Shown here: positions 1 through 12,410 of the stretch, in pieces
How positions within the stretch are numbered: position 1 is the stretch's first letter
Layout: each line of letters opens with the position of its first letter
Assembly (NCBI GenBank): GCA_047967505.1
Contig: CM106541.1
DNA from: Dipteris shenzhenensis
Lineage: Eukaryota > Polypodiophyta > Polypodiopsida > Gleicheniales
Strand: one strand, 5' to 3'
DNA: 64,000 bases
Notes under the pieces: model-generated
The model's input: the letters and a program-made list of their open reading frames with translations, nothing else
Told to the model about the DNA's origin: nothing
Databases searched by the model: none
Made by a program: the position numbers and the translations under genes

Positions 1-525
1 CTCGTATTGAGTTTTCCCGTGCGAGCGCATGGATCAGATTGGACGATGGGCCTAATGTCGACACGGAAGGAAGGTATCAAGCTACTAAGATGGAAGGGAC
101 ACACATAGCTCAGAGGGGATGCCAGTCTCCATGAGAGTATTTGGTGGAGCATAGCATTTACATAGGAACCATTCGAGCTACATGATGTGGTATACGCCTG
201 AAATTTCTTCATGAAAGGTGTCAAGGTGTGGGATGAGGGTTTTGAATTATCTTTGGGATCCTAGGATGCAAATTGGATGTCAATGCCCCACCTTGAGGTC
301 AAATATAAACTAAGTTTAGTGGAAAGATACCTTCTACATGTGGTCCTGGATAGGATCCCTGAACACTAGGCGACGTATATGGTGGCCTCGCAGGTGTGGA
401 GAGAGGACTAATGGACGACGGAAAAAACATGCCTCAAGAAGATTACCACTGCAAAAATAGTATATCATAACTTTATTCAATCTGACTCCTCAATTCCAGT
501 GCTTAACAGGAAGTGGTCTCTCTGA

Positions 526-948
526 AGAGGTGAGGCATGGAGGCAATGCTTCCGAATCATTTGGAAAAAATGCATAGCAAGTAAAGCTCATTTCTTACTT
601 TGGAAGGTCAGGCATTAGTGGATTTCAGTAAAGGGGAGGATCTCCAAACACCTTCTGACCTGCCCTGTTTGTCCCCTTTGCGACAAGGAAATCGAGTTAG
701 TGAGTCATCTCATGTGGCACTATCAGGTAACACATGAAGTTTAGCATAGAGCCGAACAATTCATTCGTGAGTCCAGTCTCATGTCGAAGCTTACACAGGT
801 TCTAGGTGGTGAAGCATGGTTCTGCTCAAAGAGGATGGGATATTCTCATCCTCTTGCTACTTGTTGGCCTTATGTTAGGGCGGCTATGATGATTCCATTC
901 TGGGAAGTCTGTAACAACATTTACTTTAATGCTGGGGATGGGTCATAG
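526..948 (+). pseudogene. LINE reverse transcriptase C-terminal remnant (zf-RVT region)
   Basis: One forward frame reads through the zinc-binding segment that follows the RT domain in plant LINE elements. It has a run of the form W-R-Q-C-F-R-I-I-W-K-K, then K-A-H-F-L-L-W, then the CPVCPLC cysteine pair, an E, and S-H-L-M-W-H. This is the usual CxxC...E..HL pattern. The frame continues for about 65 codons to F-W-E-V-C-N-N, the typical LINE C-terminus. Three in-frame TAG codons (616, 742, 946) break it and no frameshift is needed between 538 and 948. Upstream bases 1-525 may be more of the same LINE, but I could not recognise RT motifs there. It has no intact neighbours and is certainly dead. 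Confidence 0.68.
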
Positions 949-950
949 GT

Positions 951-3900
951 TTCACGAGAGTTTCACACTCCTCTAGCTGCTTGTAGCGTAGGCTGTGGGC
1001 ATGTGGCCCATTTTTTGAGCAACAAAATTTTGTAGTCGGTGTTTTCAAGCCTGACCAGTCCCTTAATACAATTGTCTTTTTTTTTCAAAACTCCAGTATT
1101 AGATACCAAAATTTATGGCCCTATTACAAGAGAAGAGCATTTAGGAATGCCCATATGGGAATATAAGATAAAAGAATGAGAAGAATTCTCATAGAACTAC
1201 ACTCAATATTAATACTTTTATTGATGATGCCATTATCATCCATAAAGTGAGGATTAACATGGTATTTTGTATAATCTTATTGTTAATCAATTCTTTATAC
1301 AATTTGTACATTTGCTTCTTCTTGTTTATTCCTTCTAGCCTAAATTTTCTCCTATTCTAATTTATCATCATTGTAACCTTCATTAGGCATTAGAATTGAT
1401 TATCCTCATGATGGTAATGCCAGATGTTCATTTCAAGATTCTCTTGCGCTGAAAATTTGGGTGATAATAAACAAGAAAGGTTACTTCATTCTATGGTGGA
1501 GATCTTACCTTCCATGATAAGTGCCTCTAGGAATGTATTGTGGACACAACCATTTCTTGGTTGTAGGTAGCCATGGTGTCTCCATCGTTATGATCCATAT
1601 GCCTTCCAACATTGAATGCATCCTTCCAATCAAAAATGTGAAAAAACCATTTAAAATGATATATGCTAGTCTAGCCAGCTAACAATAATGGAAGTAATAT
1701 AATTCTTGCAAGTGGGATGAGGTTAAGAATTGAAAGCATCCTATAAAATTTTCCATTTAACGGTATGTATTTGATTAATACACACTAACACTTGTTTGTA
1801 TATAATGTGACATGCAACATTCTACTTGATAGAGGAAACATCAATAAAGAATTTTACTAATTCTAATATTTTGTAGAGCAAAGGTCATGGGCCCACTGGG
1901 GTGCCCTCCTCTTGGTGGATATAAAGTCTATGAAAGGTTGTTGGATTCCCTTTTTAGTACAAGTTATTGTCTTGGTTGCCCATCCTTCCTCTGTATAGTT
2001 CACATATGAAAAGCGCCTTATTTTCTGATGAAAATTATGATCACCCTTGTATGTTGAGCTATCAAGTCTCATTGTCAGGTTCATGCATATGCAAACCATT
2101 GCTCAATAGATTAGCATGCTTTTGATGTGAGGTACACTTTGAAGGGCTAATACTCTCCTTGTGATAAGGGGACTTGTAGCCCATGGATTCCCTTTATCTT
2201 TCAACCCCAGAGCCACAAAGGTCACAAGGAAAATGGGCTTTCTTTCCCATCTAGAGTTAGGTTATGTTAATGACTTTAACAAGGGAATTACATTCCCTTT
2301 GGAACCCACTATGTTATGCACTAAAAATGGCCCTGACTAAAATTTTGAGGGAAAGGGGGGCCGCGGGGAGGGGGGGGGTAATATACAAAATGGTTTATTT
2401 CATCAATCCAAAGTCTGTGCCACTATGAATTCTTATTTTCAAGACCTTACAAATGAGTGCAACTGCTATGTAGTTTTGAGTTGATCTTGACCATGAATTT
2501 TTTTTCGCAAGATTCTTCCTTAAAGTGGCATTCCCAATGGTCACCCTTAACTTAAAATTCTACATTCCAACTTCTTTCTCTTCACAGAAATCCTTAAGTA
2601 CCTCTTTTGGGGGTGTTAAATTTACAAGCATTTTCAACAAGACGTTAAGAGATTTAAGTTAACTAGAATCTCTAAATGCCAATTGAAATGGACACTTATG
2701 TGAACACTCAATTGGCAGTGGGAATAGACCCTTAATTAGCTAGTGTCCTAGGAAAATTGGCCTTGTCTTTCTTTGTTTTTTGAATAATATATTATCGCTT
2801 TGGTCAATTGAAGGCGTGGATTGTTTGCCTTGTCTCTCATCAAGCCTTGACATTTCCCTTATGATGTGATATATCAATATATTATATAGTTTTTGAAATT
2901 CGTCATACGGAATTATTATGCTTCTAGCTAGTAGGGTTGCCTTAAATATGGGAACACAAGATTATTGTATGGCTAGCATCAATTTCAAGCTAGACGTATG
3001 ATTGGCTCACTCAAGGAAAGCATTGAAGTGGTTCCTATTATCAGTTTCTTTAGCCTTTTCCCTTGTGATGAGATAAGGCAAGTAGCAAGAATATGGTGGC
3101 AAGCTATTCTCTTCATCTCACTGAATGGGAAGGAGGAGCTTCTTGTGTTTTGTTGCAAAAACCTTGTTTCCTCCAATTTGTTTTTGTACAGTTTTGGTTC
3201 CCATGTCTTGCAGTGTGCAATCACTTAAGCTTGCTAAAATGCCAACGTGGGAATATTGAGCACACTCTGGTCTTAGGATGTCCTTAATAAATTTTAAGCT
3301 TTTCACTGTGCTGCGTTTTTGGCATTGGTGTTCCCCTGTGTTGTAGCTTCTCCTTCTTCACAACACTTTGTGATAGTCACATTGATTGCATCACTAGCAA
3401 CCAGCTCTTCAAGTTCAGTTTGAGATTGTGGAATGCTAGGTAATCGTGGGAGATAGTTGGATATGCCCGAAAATCACGTTCTCTCTATCTTTGTGCTTAA
3501 TGTTGAGAGAATCTCTTAATGGAGATGCTATGTCTCTGACATTTATGCCCTCTTCTTTTGTCAATGCTATATTCTCTTACATCCATGCCTCTTCTTTTGC
3601 CATGTGCTCTGATGTCCTTTTTTTTTCTTCCCCGCTTCTCCCCCACCCACACATTGCATCTACAAGGGCATAATTGCATGTGGCCTATGCTGATAGGTAG
3701 GAGGGCTCTTCCAAACATGGACAAGTAGCCAAGGTTGTGAATGGTTATGAATGCTCCGCTAGGGGAGGGGCTTTTTTTTTCCCCACTGCCTTAGACCTAT
3801 ACTCGGCTGAGTAGGAATCCAACGAGGGTAGCTACTTTAGTACGGAGATGCTCGACCAATTCAAGGAGGGGCTCTTAAGAAGGCAATCGACGTGTGAGAG

Positions 3901-4170
3901 GGACAGAGAGGAGCCGTGAGGTGTTGATAGAGAACGAAGCCTTATTAAATGTTTCTTAAAAAAAAAAAACAGGTTAATAACAGGGAGACGTAAATCTGTA
4001 ACTTTTGCAAGTTTATCTGTTTTATTTTGCTTTGCTGCTTTTATACTTGGCCAGCACTAGAGCGTTTTATGAAACTCTAAAATCCTACAAAGCCATGTGG
4101 CACATTCTAAGTAGTTAAATCGACTGGACTAGTATTAGCTACGTACAATATTCGTAGCGACTGGCAAAGC
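951..4170. other. Spacer without a recognisable gene
   Basis: AT-rich spacer. The first ~100 bases, ending in a T-rich run near 1078-1086, could be the LINE 3' end. A G-rich tract lies at 2351-2380. Short open frames here have no recognisable motifs and overlap each other on opposite strands. I see nothing else. Confidence 0.5.
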
Positions 4171-4348
4171 ATTCTAGTTTGTTTTGGTTTTGTTTGATAA
4201 GTGCCAAGAGCGGCGGGGCAGAGGTGATTTGTATGAAGTGCGCAGAGGAGGCGCGGGGCTAGAATTCAAGGAGAGAGACAAGAGAGATCCACCCAACATT
4301 TTAGCCACTTGGTCTAAAAGCTGTGCTGTGCTATTGGATTGCTTCTTG

Positions 4349-4385
4349 CTTCTTCTTCTTCTTCTTCTTCTTCTTCTTCTTCTTT
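4349..4385 (+). repeat. CTT trinucleotide tract in the presumed 5' leader
   Basis: About twelve CTT repeats followed by pyrimidine-rich sequence, some 520 bases upstream of the ATG at 4908. CT-rich tracts of this kind are common in plant promoters and 5' leaders. The short ORFs that read through it are artefacts of the repeat. Confidence 0.7.
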
Positions 4386-4907
4386 GTCTCATTCCTTCCT
4401 TCCTGGCACTCACACAATTCACAAGATCTCACAACACAATATTATCGTTTTGCAACACTCGCACATTTTCAGCAATCGTACAGCATTTTCTTCACCTTCT
4501 TCTTCCTCGGGAAATGGATCTTTATCGCTCTCCATCTCTGTCGCCTTGTTAGCTCCGCACTTTCACCTCTTCTTGGAGTCTGTGCTCTCCCTCTCCCCCC
4601 TCCGTCCAATCAGTCAATTCCCGCTCACTTTTCTTCTTGTTCAACGCAAATTGTGCTTCGTTTTTCCCCACGCACACTAGGCGTCCGTCACATGCCGTTT
4701 TACACGCTCACGGCAATGACTCCCACTTCCCTTTTGGCTGCACCTTTTTGGCAGCTGGATTTCATCTCCACACAGCAATTGTTCAGCGCTTAATCTGCTG
4801 TCACACAGATAGATCTTCTCCGAGCTCTAGAGGTACATGTAGCTCGACTGGCCTTGTTGCAACACACACAATACAGTAATATTTTGACCTGCTTCGCCTT
4901 CAAAACC

Positions 4908-7486
4908 ATGGGTTGCTCGATCTCCAAAGAACTGGAGAGCCCCTCCAAGCGATCCAAGGAAGCTTGGGATTCCGTCATACAGAAAGGACTCGCTGTACAA
5001 ATGGACAGAAGCTTGAAATCCACAGAAGGAGGATACATAGCAGCCATCTTCTCAGCCAACTACGGCAGCTTGAAGAAAAGCGGGCCTGTGGATGCAATAG
5101 GGAGGGATGAACTCTTGCTCAGCGAAAAACCCCTGGGTAAGATTCTTAATTCTTGCGTTGTTTGTCCTAATTTGCTGCTCATGCAGATGCCGCAACGTTT
5201 TATAATCAGAAATACGAGCGAGACAGCTTGCATTTTGCCGGCTCGTGCCTCTGTTTGGGAGCGAGATCCAAGACATCTGCTTGAATTCGTGCGCTTGTTG
5301 CGTCCTGTTTTGATTTAACTTCGTGCTTTCCATCATTCCCCTCACAAGACAGAAAGATGCCTGCTGTGATGGAAATTTCCTTTTGCTTTCCTGGATCGAA
5401 GCTGAACCGTAGGACGTTTTGATCAGGTAACTTCAGTCAGCACAAAGTCAGCAAAGCGGTGGGAGGAGATCTTTCGGCGAGCAACGCGAAGCCGCAAGTA
5501 ACAGGAACGTTTCGGAAGTCGTGGCCGGATTTGAGGGCCGGTCTCCCGAAGCTTGGAGAGGTGGCAGCAGCTAACGGGCCTATGGACGGAAAGACAGTCA
5601 GTGAACCGGAAACCATCAATACATGGGAGCTTATGCAGGGACTCGACGACGATGATGAATCGCTCTCTTCCGGCGCTGCTAAGCCCGCAATTTCTGCAGC
5701 CTCATCCGTGTCTTCAGCATTAGAATCATCGGCCAGTGAGAAAGCTTCGACTGTGAAGGTAGGTGGTGGTCTAGTCATTGCAGAAACAATCGATTTTCCG
5801 GCACCTGCATCTCGAGCGATCATCCCGTCGTCACCGAGCAAAGGAATCTTTGGGAAAAAGGCATCACAGAGACCACGGCCCAAGTCGTTCACATCGATTC
5901 GGTCTGTGGAAGAGGTGGACGCGGTGATCGCTTCCAGGCGCAGCAAGACTCCGCCGCCTGAATGGGATAAGTGTCCGAGCAATACACAAGAAATCAGAGA
6001 GCCCGGTGATGAAATTGTGCGCGAGGCCACCGGTGCATCGCAGGGATGCTGCTCCCAGCTTGAGGGAAGCGCTTGCGATGCCTCGGCCTCAGTTCCCCCT
6101 CGCTTGGAAGAAGCCACAACGAATTCGGGCGAGCGGTCACCTTGGAATGCGGACAACCTGCAAAGAGCTCTCTCCTTCAAGTACATTCTCAATAACAACA
6201 GCAGTGAGAACCAAGACCTTGCTGCAAGCTTAGCTATCGAAGCTCCAAGCGATTTCACCAGCGAGCCTGGACGTGTCGCTGCCAGATCGATTGAATTAGT
6301 TGACGGCATCAGCTCTCCTTCAAGCCCGGAATTCTCTGCCGCGGCGAGTCTCAACGATTGGCTGCCTCATAGAGGTCCTCTGAAGCAGTCGGATGATTTA
6401 CAGACTGGTGTTCGGCGATCCCTGCTTGGAGCTTTCCAAGACAGCCGAACCTCTGTGATAGAATCACCTCGACAGCGAAGTGTACCAGCACCGCTTAATC
6501 TTCCGAATTACAAAAGAGTACGCTCCACTATCAGTAAGTACATCGCAGGTGACCACGTTGATCCATTCCCGGTGAACAGGTCGAAAGACGCTTCACCTCG
6601 ACATGAGGCTGACAAATTCTGTAAGGAGGCAGAAAAGTGCGAGAGCCCAGTCTTTGATCCTGAGCTCTTGGAGTCGTTTGAGAAGGCCATGGACCAACTC
6701 TCGGAGGAGGAATGGAACGCTGTGAGGATAATGGAGGAGGACGCTGCGAGTCCCAGAGAATTTCTGCATCTGGTGAATTCCTTGGGAAGGAGCAGCGGTA
6801 CTAATCCCGTGCAGATTTTGAGATCAGCAATCAAGGCAGCAGATGCAAGCGTTGCTGCTGCTGCTGCTGCAGATGGTAACAAGATCACAGAGGCCGGCAG
6901 AGAGGGTTCAACAGTGAATTTTTCCAGATCGTTGGATGGCAGCCGTAATAAGCAACATACAGAAGAGAGGAGATCTCCCATCAGGCATTACAGCCGGGAA
7001 CTCAAGAAAGGTGCAGGAGAGGAAGAAAGGGTGGTGCTGTATTCCACCAATTCGCAAAGTGATGCCAAGGTTTTAGAGGATTGTAATGCAGTGAGAGCCA
7101 TCTTGAGGTCTCTGGGGGCCTCCTTTGATGAAAGGAACATATCTCTGCAGCCAGAATTTGAGCAAGATCTGAAGCATGCACTGGAGATGGCAGTGGTGCC
7201 AACACTGTTGCTAAAGGGAAGATACTTTGTAGGGGTTGACATGATTCTGCAGTTGTACAGGAAAGGCATGTTGGGTTCATGGTTGAAGGAAGCTCAACTT
7301 CCTGTTGGTGGTGGTGGGATTGAAAGGCCCAAGGCTCCCTGTCTCTGCAGAGGTGGGAAATTCTTGATATGCCCTCTGTGCAAAGGTCGACGCAAACTAG
7401 TCCGTCTCGGAGAAGGAGCCTCATCCTGTCGCCATTGCAGTGGCACTGGTCTCATCAAGTGCCCCAACTGCTCATCTAATTCATAG
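4908..7486 (+). CDS. Glutaredoxin-fold zinc-ribbon protein, N-terminally acylated (At5g39865/At3g28850-like), two exons
   Basis: Exon 1 is 4908-5136, the intron 5137-5426 (GT at 5137, AG at 5425), and exon 2 is 5427-7486; splicing keeps frame and gives 762 residues. The ATG at 4908 was chosen because it begins MGCSIS, an N-myristoylation/palmitoylation signal shared by this plant family, so plasma-membrane attachment is likely. Residues ~80-600 are Ser/Pro/acidic and probably disordered, with an Ala run near 6856. A glutaredoxin-like domain follows (about 610-700): VVLYST start, EDCNAVR helix, VPTLL cis-proline loop and KGRYFVG. The redox CPYC/CxxS site is absent (STNSQS in its place), so disulfide reductase activity is doubtful. 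The last ~55 residues carry four Cys pairs (CLC, CPLC, CRHC, CPNC), a probable two-zinc module. This is the only intact host gene in the window; the exact biochemical role of the family is not settled. Confidence 0.88.
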
Positions 7487-7989
7487 TCCCCTCCATCTAG
7501 CTTCCTTTGATCTGCAGGGCCTGATCTCATCTAGATGCTGCCTGCCTTTTTAGGAGCATTTCTCCTATATGAATGTAATCACTGCACCAAACAGTTCTAG
7601 AAGAGGAAGCCTGAAAGCCACATGAAGTGCTTCAACTTCCCCATTGTCTTTATTTCTCTGCTGATTTTGATTGCATCTGGATGCTGCCTGCCCTTAGCTG
7701 CCAGTTTTGCCTATCAGAATGTGAGGTACTGCAGGCTGTATTGGCTCACCTTACTGCAAAAATATGTAATGTAGAGAGCAATGCTGCTCTCTCTTCTGAC
7801 TGTATCTGGATGCTCCGGATACTCGCAACTCTTTCAGGAAGCAGTAGACTGCATCAAACAATTTCATCAAAACAGCAACGGAGGCCCAAATGAACTTTAT
7901 CTCCAAAGCCACCGTTGACGGCTACCTGGAATATCTTCCCACCACCTCTGCATAGAATGTGCAAATTATCCTTGTCCTTCAATGATCAG

Positions 7990-8912
7990 GTGTGCAGCTC
8001 ACCGAAATCCTGTTTTCCTATCTTCAAAGTTAGGCATCTTCATGACGTGCTCAACATCCAAATTGCTTATGTGTAAAATCATGGAAGTACATCATGTATG
8101 GGGTCGCTTATCTTTGCCTACAAAAATGGTTGGGGTTTGCCTAATGCAAAATTACTGCTCGCTTCGTTTCGGATTGTTGGCCTGAATCCGGTGCAGTCAC
8201 ATCAGCTTTATATTCATGAAAGCACGGTAAGTGCCTGTTCTTTTGCCTCAGATTTGCAGGCGAGTGGGTAGACATTCTGAAACACCTTCTAGGAAGTCTT
8301 TTTTTTAAAGACTGGAGAACTAGTACCCGTTCTGTTGAGGGACTCGTGTATTGGGGTATATACTTCTCAGGCTTTTTCAGCCATTATAACATTACGCTCG
8401 AGGATGTGTAAGTAGTGAGAATTGTCTTTCTAGGTGCCTTCTTGGTGGGGTATTTATGTGAACTGTCTATTTCTGCATATTCTTTTATAAAGAGTTTTTG
8501 TGCACCGATCAACATTGCCCCCCCTCCTTGTCTTCACTTTTTCCTATCTTAAAAGTTGAGGCATCTTTAAATCCAATCTTCCTACATCAGGGGCACAGTA
8601 TCTAGATTGTTCATGTGTAAAGTGACGCAAGTATACCACGCATTTCTGCAGCTCCCCAAAAGGACGCTTTTCTATGCGCAAAGTTCAGGCATCTTCATTA
8701 TAATTCATTTGAAGTATACCATGCATAAGGTCTCTTAATCTGTGCCAATGAAAACGGTCAGAATGTGCCTGATGCCAAATAACAGCTTTCAAAATCTGCA
8801 TTGTTGGCCTGAATGTGGTACATTTATATCACCTTTGGATTAATGAAATCTTTCGTTGATTGGTAAGTGCCTGTTTGCAGGCGAGCGAGTTGACATCGTG
8901 AAAATTTTTAAT
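7990..8912. repeat. Diverged triplicated segment downstream of the glutaredoxin-like gene
   Basis: Three related stretches lie in tandem: about 7990-8297, a shorter one about 8525-8642, and about 8643-8912. Shared landmarks include TTTCCTATCTT, AGGCATCTT, CATGTGTAAA, TTGTTGGCCTGAAT, GGTAAGTGCCTGTT and TTGCAGGCGAG, in the same order in the first and third copies. No open frame is conserved. They may be duplicated 3' flank or an unclassified repeat. Confidence 0.65.
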
Positions 8913-9654
8913 CTCTTTCTTGAACCCTGGATAGATGATGTACCGATCCTGTTGAGAGCTTTTTATTCTTCTTGAAATTGTTGAGACTCTCTATGTGTCT
9001 ATCCTTTTGATCATACATTTCGCAACCAACTTTTCAAGCTTTTTTTCATCCATTTAATAATAGTGCCTGGGTTAACGATAATCGTCTTTTTAGCTGACGC
9101 CTTCAGCTGGTGTAATTGCTAGACCTCAATTCTATCCTGTTGTACTAAGAGGTTTTTTGCACTCCACAAACAATTTAGGATCTTCCATCCCCCCCTTTTC
9201 TCAATTCTTTTCTTTCCGTGTGTTCTTTGGCTGGCTTCATAGTTTGCATCTACCTTTCAGTTCCTCGAAATCTTAAAGCTTTAGTTTGTGCGTGTAAAAT
9301 TTTCCTAATCTGCCACATTCCTTTATTGCGAAAGTGATCATGAATTAGTTTATTTGATTCATTTATGGCATTGCTTTCAAAGGGTGACAAAAAGAAAGTG
9401 CTAGTAATAACCACACACACTCCATTTGGTACCTCAGTACGTGGGCATGTTGCTCAAGCCGCCTTGAGAATGGCTTGAGAGCTGTAAACAAAGTTTGCTT
9501 GATTTTGAGCTCTCAAAAATTGGGAATGTCATCGCCCAATTGCAGTGATGGGGGCATGGGTTCGTCAAATCATCCTGTTGCCCCCTGTTCATTGGGCTGT
9601 ACACAAGGTGATTGATGTACAAATTTTGCCGGTGCCCATGATGCAGCAGCTTTT
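8913..9654. other. Spacer without a recognisable gene
   Basis: T-rich non-coding sequence between the triplicated segment and the hAT relic. No motif, repeat or credible open frame was recognised. Confidence 0.4.
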
Positions 9655-10284
9655 GTGAATGCAAATTTTTCAGGAACTCCTAATACGCAAGATGCAAATT
9701 TTCCAGAAACTACTAATATGCAAGAAACATCTCCACCTATGACTTGTAAATCTAGATTGACAACTGCGACTCACAGTTTCAGCAACCCGCGATCATTGAG
9801 AGCATCCGGATTCAAGATTTGGAGGATGCACAATACATTCTTGGGAGATCAATTTTACGTTCAGGATATACATTGAGTATGGTGGATAACAGGATGGAAC
9901 TACATCGCAAAAAGTCCCCTTCGTACCTTACATTGCGTACAACGTTATTAGACAAAGCATTGCTACAAGAGAAAGATCACATAAATCATAGTATTTTTTA
10001 GCGGATGCACAATTTTCTCAAATAGATGGACAAGCATAAAACACCATGCCTTGCTGAATGTGATGGTTTTATCATCATGTGGTGAAGCCTTTCACATAGC
10101 AGTCGGTGCCTTGCACATAAGAAAGTCAAGGACATATATAGCCACTGTATTATCAAGGGTTATAAGAGAGATAGGCCTCGAGAAAGTTGTGCAGGTCGTC
10201 ATGGACAATGCCAAGAGTTATAAGAGGGCTAGTAGAATATTGCAGAGGGAGTATACAAATTTATATGTACCTTCTAAGTGGTAA
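9655..10284 (+). pseudogene. hAT-superfamily transposase fragment (DUF659 region)
   Basis: From 10000 to 10284 one frame reads SGCTIFSNRWT, then HALLNVMVLSS, GEAFH, and later VVQVVMDNAKSY. This is the DUF659 portion of plant hAT transposases (family pattern GCTI.SDGWTD ... N.. ... VVQV.TDNA). The family Asp in S-D-G-W is replaced by Asn. Upstream, in other frames, are LRTTLLDKALLQ and an S/T-rich leader, so at least two frameshifts (near 9820 and 9995) separate the pieces. The BED zinc finger and C-terminal dimerisation domain are missing. It may be a relic of the family that mobilised the hAT-like MITEs at 12.4 and 19.8 kb, but no terminal repeats link them. Confidence 0.75.
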
Positions 10285-10448
10285 TGCCAATTGAAGTGCT
10301 CTTGACCAGATTCGTTTTCTCAATAGCATGCTGATTGGCAATGCCACTCGCTATCCTATACAATAGAAGCCTATGTGATGATGTGATGGAAGAAGCCTAT
10401 GCAAAGTGATTTTTCTTGCCTTTGCTAACATTCTATTTGGCTCACTTG

Positions 10449-10490
10449 AGAGAGAGAGAGACAGAGAGAGACAAACAGAGAGAGACAGCA
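10449..10490. repeat. Short GA-rich microsatellite
   Basis: Interrupted (GA)n with ACA interruptions. Confidence 0.85.
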
Positions 10491-10869
10491 CTTATTATGC
10501 AAGTGCAAATAAGTAGCCATCGTAGGGTAACTTCTTTAATTTCTATGGCAATTTAATCTAAATTCCAATGGCAAATGGAATTTCTTTTTCATTTAGAATT
10601 TAGGAATTTAATGTGGGGTTGCAACATGCATTTTGATTTAGGATTGCTAGTTTAACTTTATTTTATAAATTGCTTTAGATTAATTAGCTTTATCTATAAA
10701 TTTCAGTTGCAAATTCTTTTTGATTTGGTGTTGTATTTTCATTCATAATTGTGACCATATAACTTGAAAGAACAAATGGTCCTTGTGTTATCAAGGCCAA
10801 TTTGGTTGATCCTGATGACTATGAAACAGAGCTATTTGTGGCTCAAAACCCATAGGGTTTGGATAGGCC
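10491..10869. other. AT-rich spacer
   Basis: No gene, motif or repeat was recognised. Confidence 0.4.
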
Positions 10870-10889
10870 AGATGCCCATGGAAACCCAT

Positions 10890-11160
10890 CACCCCACAGA
10901 CCACACTCGATAGGGGAGACTGAAGGTTTTGATCTTTAAGTCCCTTAGAACCTCCATTGGTTGGACGGTCACACCATCAGTTAATTTCACAACCAAGTTG
11001 GTGCTCTCAATCTCAGGTCTTCCCCATTTTGCCTAGCATTGCTTTGTGATGATACTGACATCCAATCTGCCATCCAAGATAGCTGTGGCCTTCCTAATGT
11101 GGCAGAAAGTCAAAATTACAGTGTTTGTGTCATTGCTCTCAAATTACTAACCTAGCTTAT
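10890..11160 (-). pseudogene. Ty3 retropepsin-like protease remnant
   Basis: The reverse frame reads ATAILDGRLDVSIITK, followed about 25 residues on by STNLVVKLTDGVTVQP and VLRDLKIKT. Family members carry the ILD.GA..S.I active-site loop and the LADG...P.G....L flap region, so the catalytic loop is corrupted here. The frame has a stop just after the active-site loop and no further pol domain. Confidence 0.6.
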
Positions 11161-12173
11161 TGACATGTATTTGGAGCAAATTTGGCTCTTCATGTAGGGG
11201 TTCGACAGCATCGGTGTCCACCTCTTTTGGGTTGACCATCGACCCATTCATCCAATCAGAGATATCTCTCCAAAGGATGGGATTTCCTATGAGCAAGGAT
11301 GCTACGAGAACCTTTCTCTCTGTGGACAAGAATGTGGTGAGCCTAGAGACATCGACGCTGGTTCATCCTCTACAACTTGAGGCCAAGTTGGGTCCTCTTC
11401 GAACATCTTATGTCGCAGTAGAGACTTTTTGACAAATTGCTATTCGCAACGATCTCATCCACTTTATCTAGGGTGGGCAGGGGTCTTGTAAACCCCTTTG
11501 GCGCTTGATGATTAGGGTGAATGGTGCCCATGTTCTTAAGAGCCTTATGAAACTGCTCAAATCTCTCTTGGAAATCCTGGACTAACCATTGTGCCTCAAT
11601 CAAGCATTGCTTCTTGGTGGCCAGGTCGGGTATTCATTTTGACCCATTGAGCTTGAATCCCATCTATGTGGCTATGTCTCATTGGCCTTACCATTTGCCC
11701 CAAGCCATGGTGCAGTGGGTGCCTTGTTTGGTCAGCCAGGTCTTGATGATGTCGAGGTGGAGATTGTCGTAGTCTCTTCGTCTGAGCCACTTTGGATAAT
11801 GACTCTGTCTGAACCATCCCGTACTTTAATTGCATTCGCCCAACCCTTGCCCTTAGACTAGGCGTGACCGTCCTTTCCCTATTGGCTTGCTTACGAAGCT
11901 CCGTACTCTCATGGCTTTGGCCTGGGCCCTCGTAATCACATTATGTGACACTAAGGATATTTGGTCCCTTTCGATAGCTAATAAGTTAATAGGTTAATAC
12001 TTGGTCCTTTTTTATAGTTAATAAGTTAATACTAGCTTTTGGGTGGGAGCTAGCCTAGGAGCCCTTCTCATAGGGAAATCTTTATAGAGATGGTATGAGT
12101 CCACAACCCGAGCAGAATGGGATATTTGAATTGATTGCAGTTGGCCCTATTATGGGTCAACCATCCTTGTATG

Positions 12174-12294
12174 GGTAGTCCCTTAGCAAGTGAGGCCCTT
12201 GACATTTATAACAGGATATGGCCTGGTTAGTAGTGGTCTTGTAGGGACACTCACTAGCATGGTGCGGACCTTGGCAAGAATAACATTGGAATGG
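12174..12294 (-). pseudogene. Tandem CCHC zinc knuckles of Ty3 gag (nucleocapsid)
   Basis: Two CX2CX4HX4C units are encoded in tandem. The first, CYSCQGPHHASEC, is intact. The second, CYKCQGPHLLRDY, has its last Cys replaced by Tyr (TGC to TAC). In an active element these bind packaged RNA. They lie between the gag capsid frame at 13.4-13.9 kb and the protease at 11 kb. Confidence 0.75.
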
Positions 12295-12410
12295 CTATTC
12301 TATGGTTCTTGACATTCATGTCCCTAGCTTGCTACATCATAGGAGCCATTTGATACACCAAAATGTACTGCTCATCTTGCATCACATAATGGCTAATCTG
12401 ATTGGGTTGA

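Noticed and set aside
4184-4793. Three overlapping plus-strand frames of 113-156 codons upstream of the glutaredoxin-like gene
   Set aside because: They run through the CTT tract as poly-Leu, poly-Phe or poly-Ser in the three frames; no motif, and they overlap the presumed 5' leader.
5437-6354. Minus-strand 305-codon frame opposite exon 2
   Set aside because: Shadow of the GC-rich coding exon; no recognisable domain.
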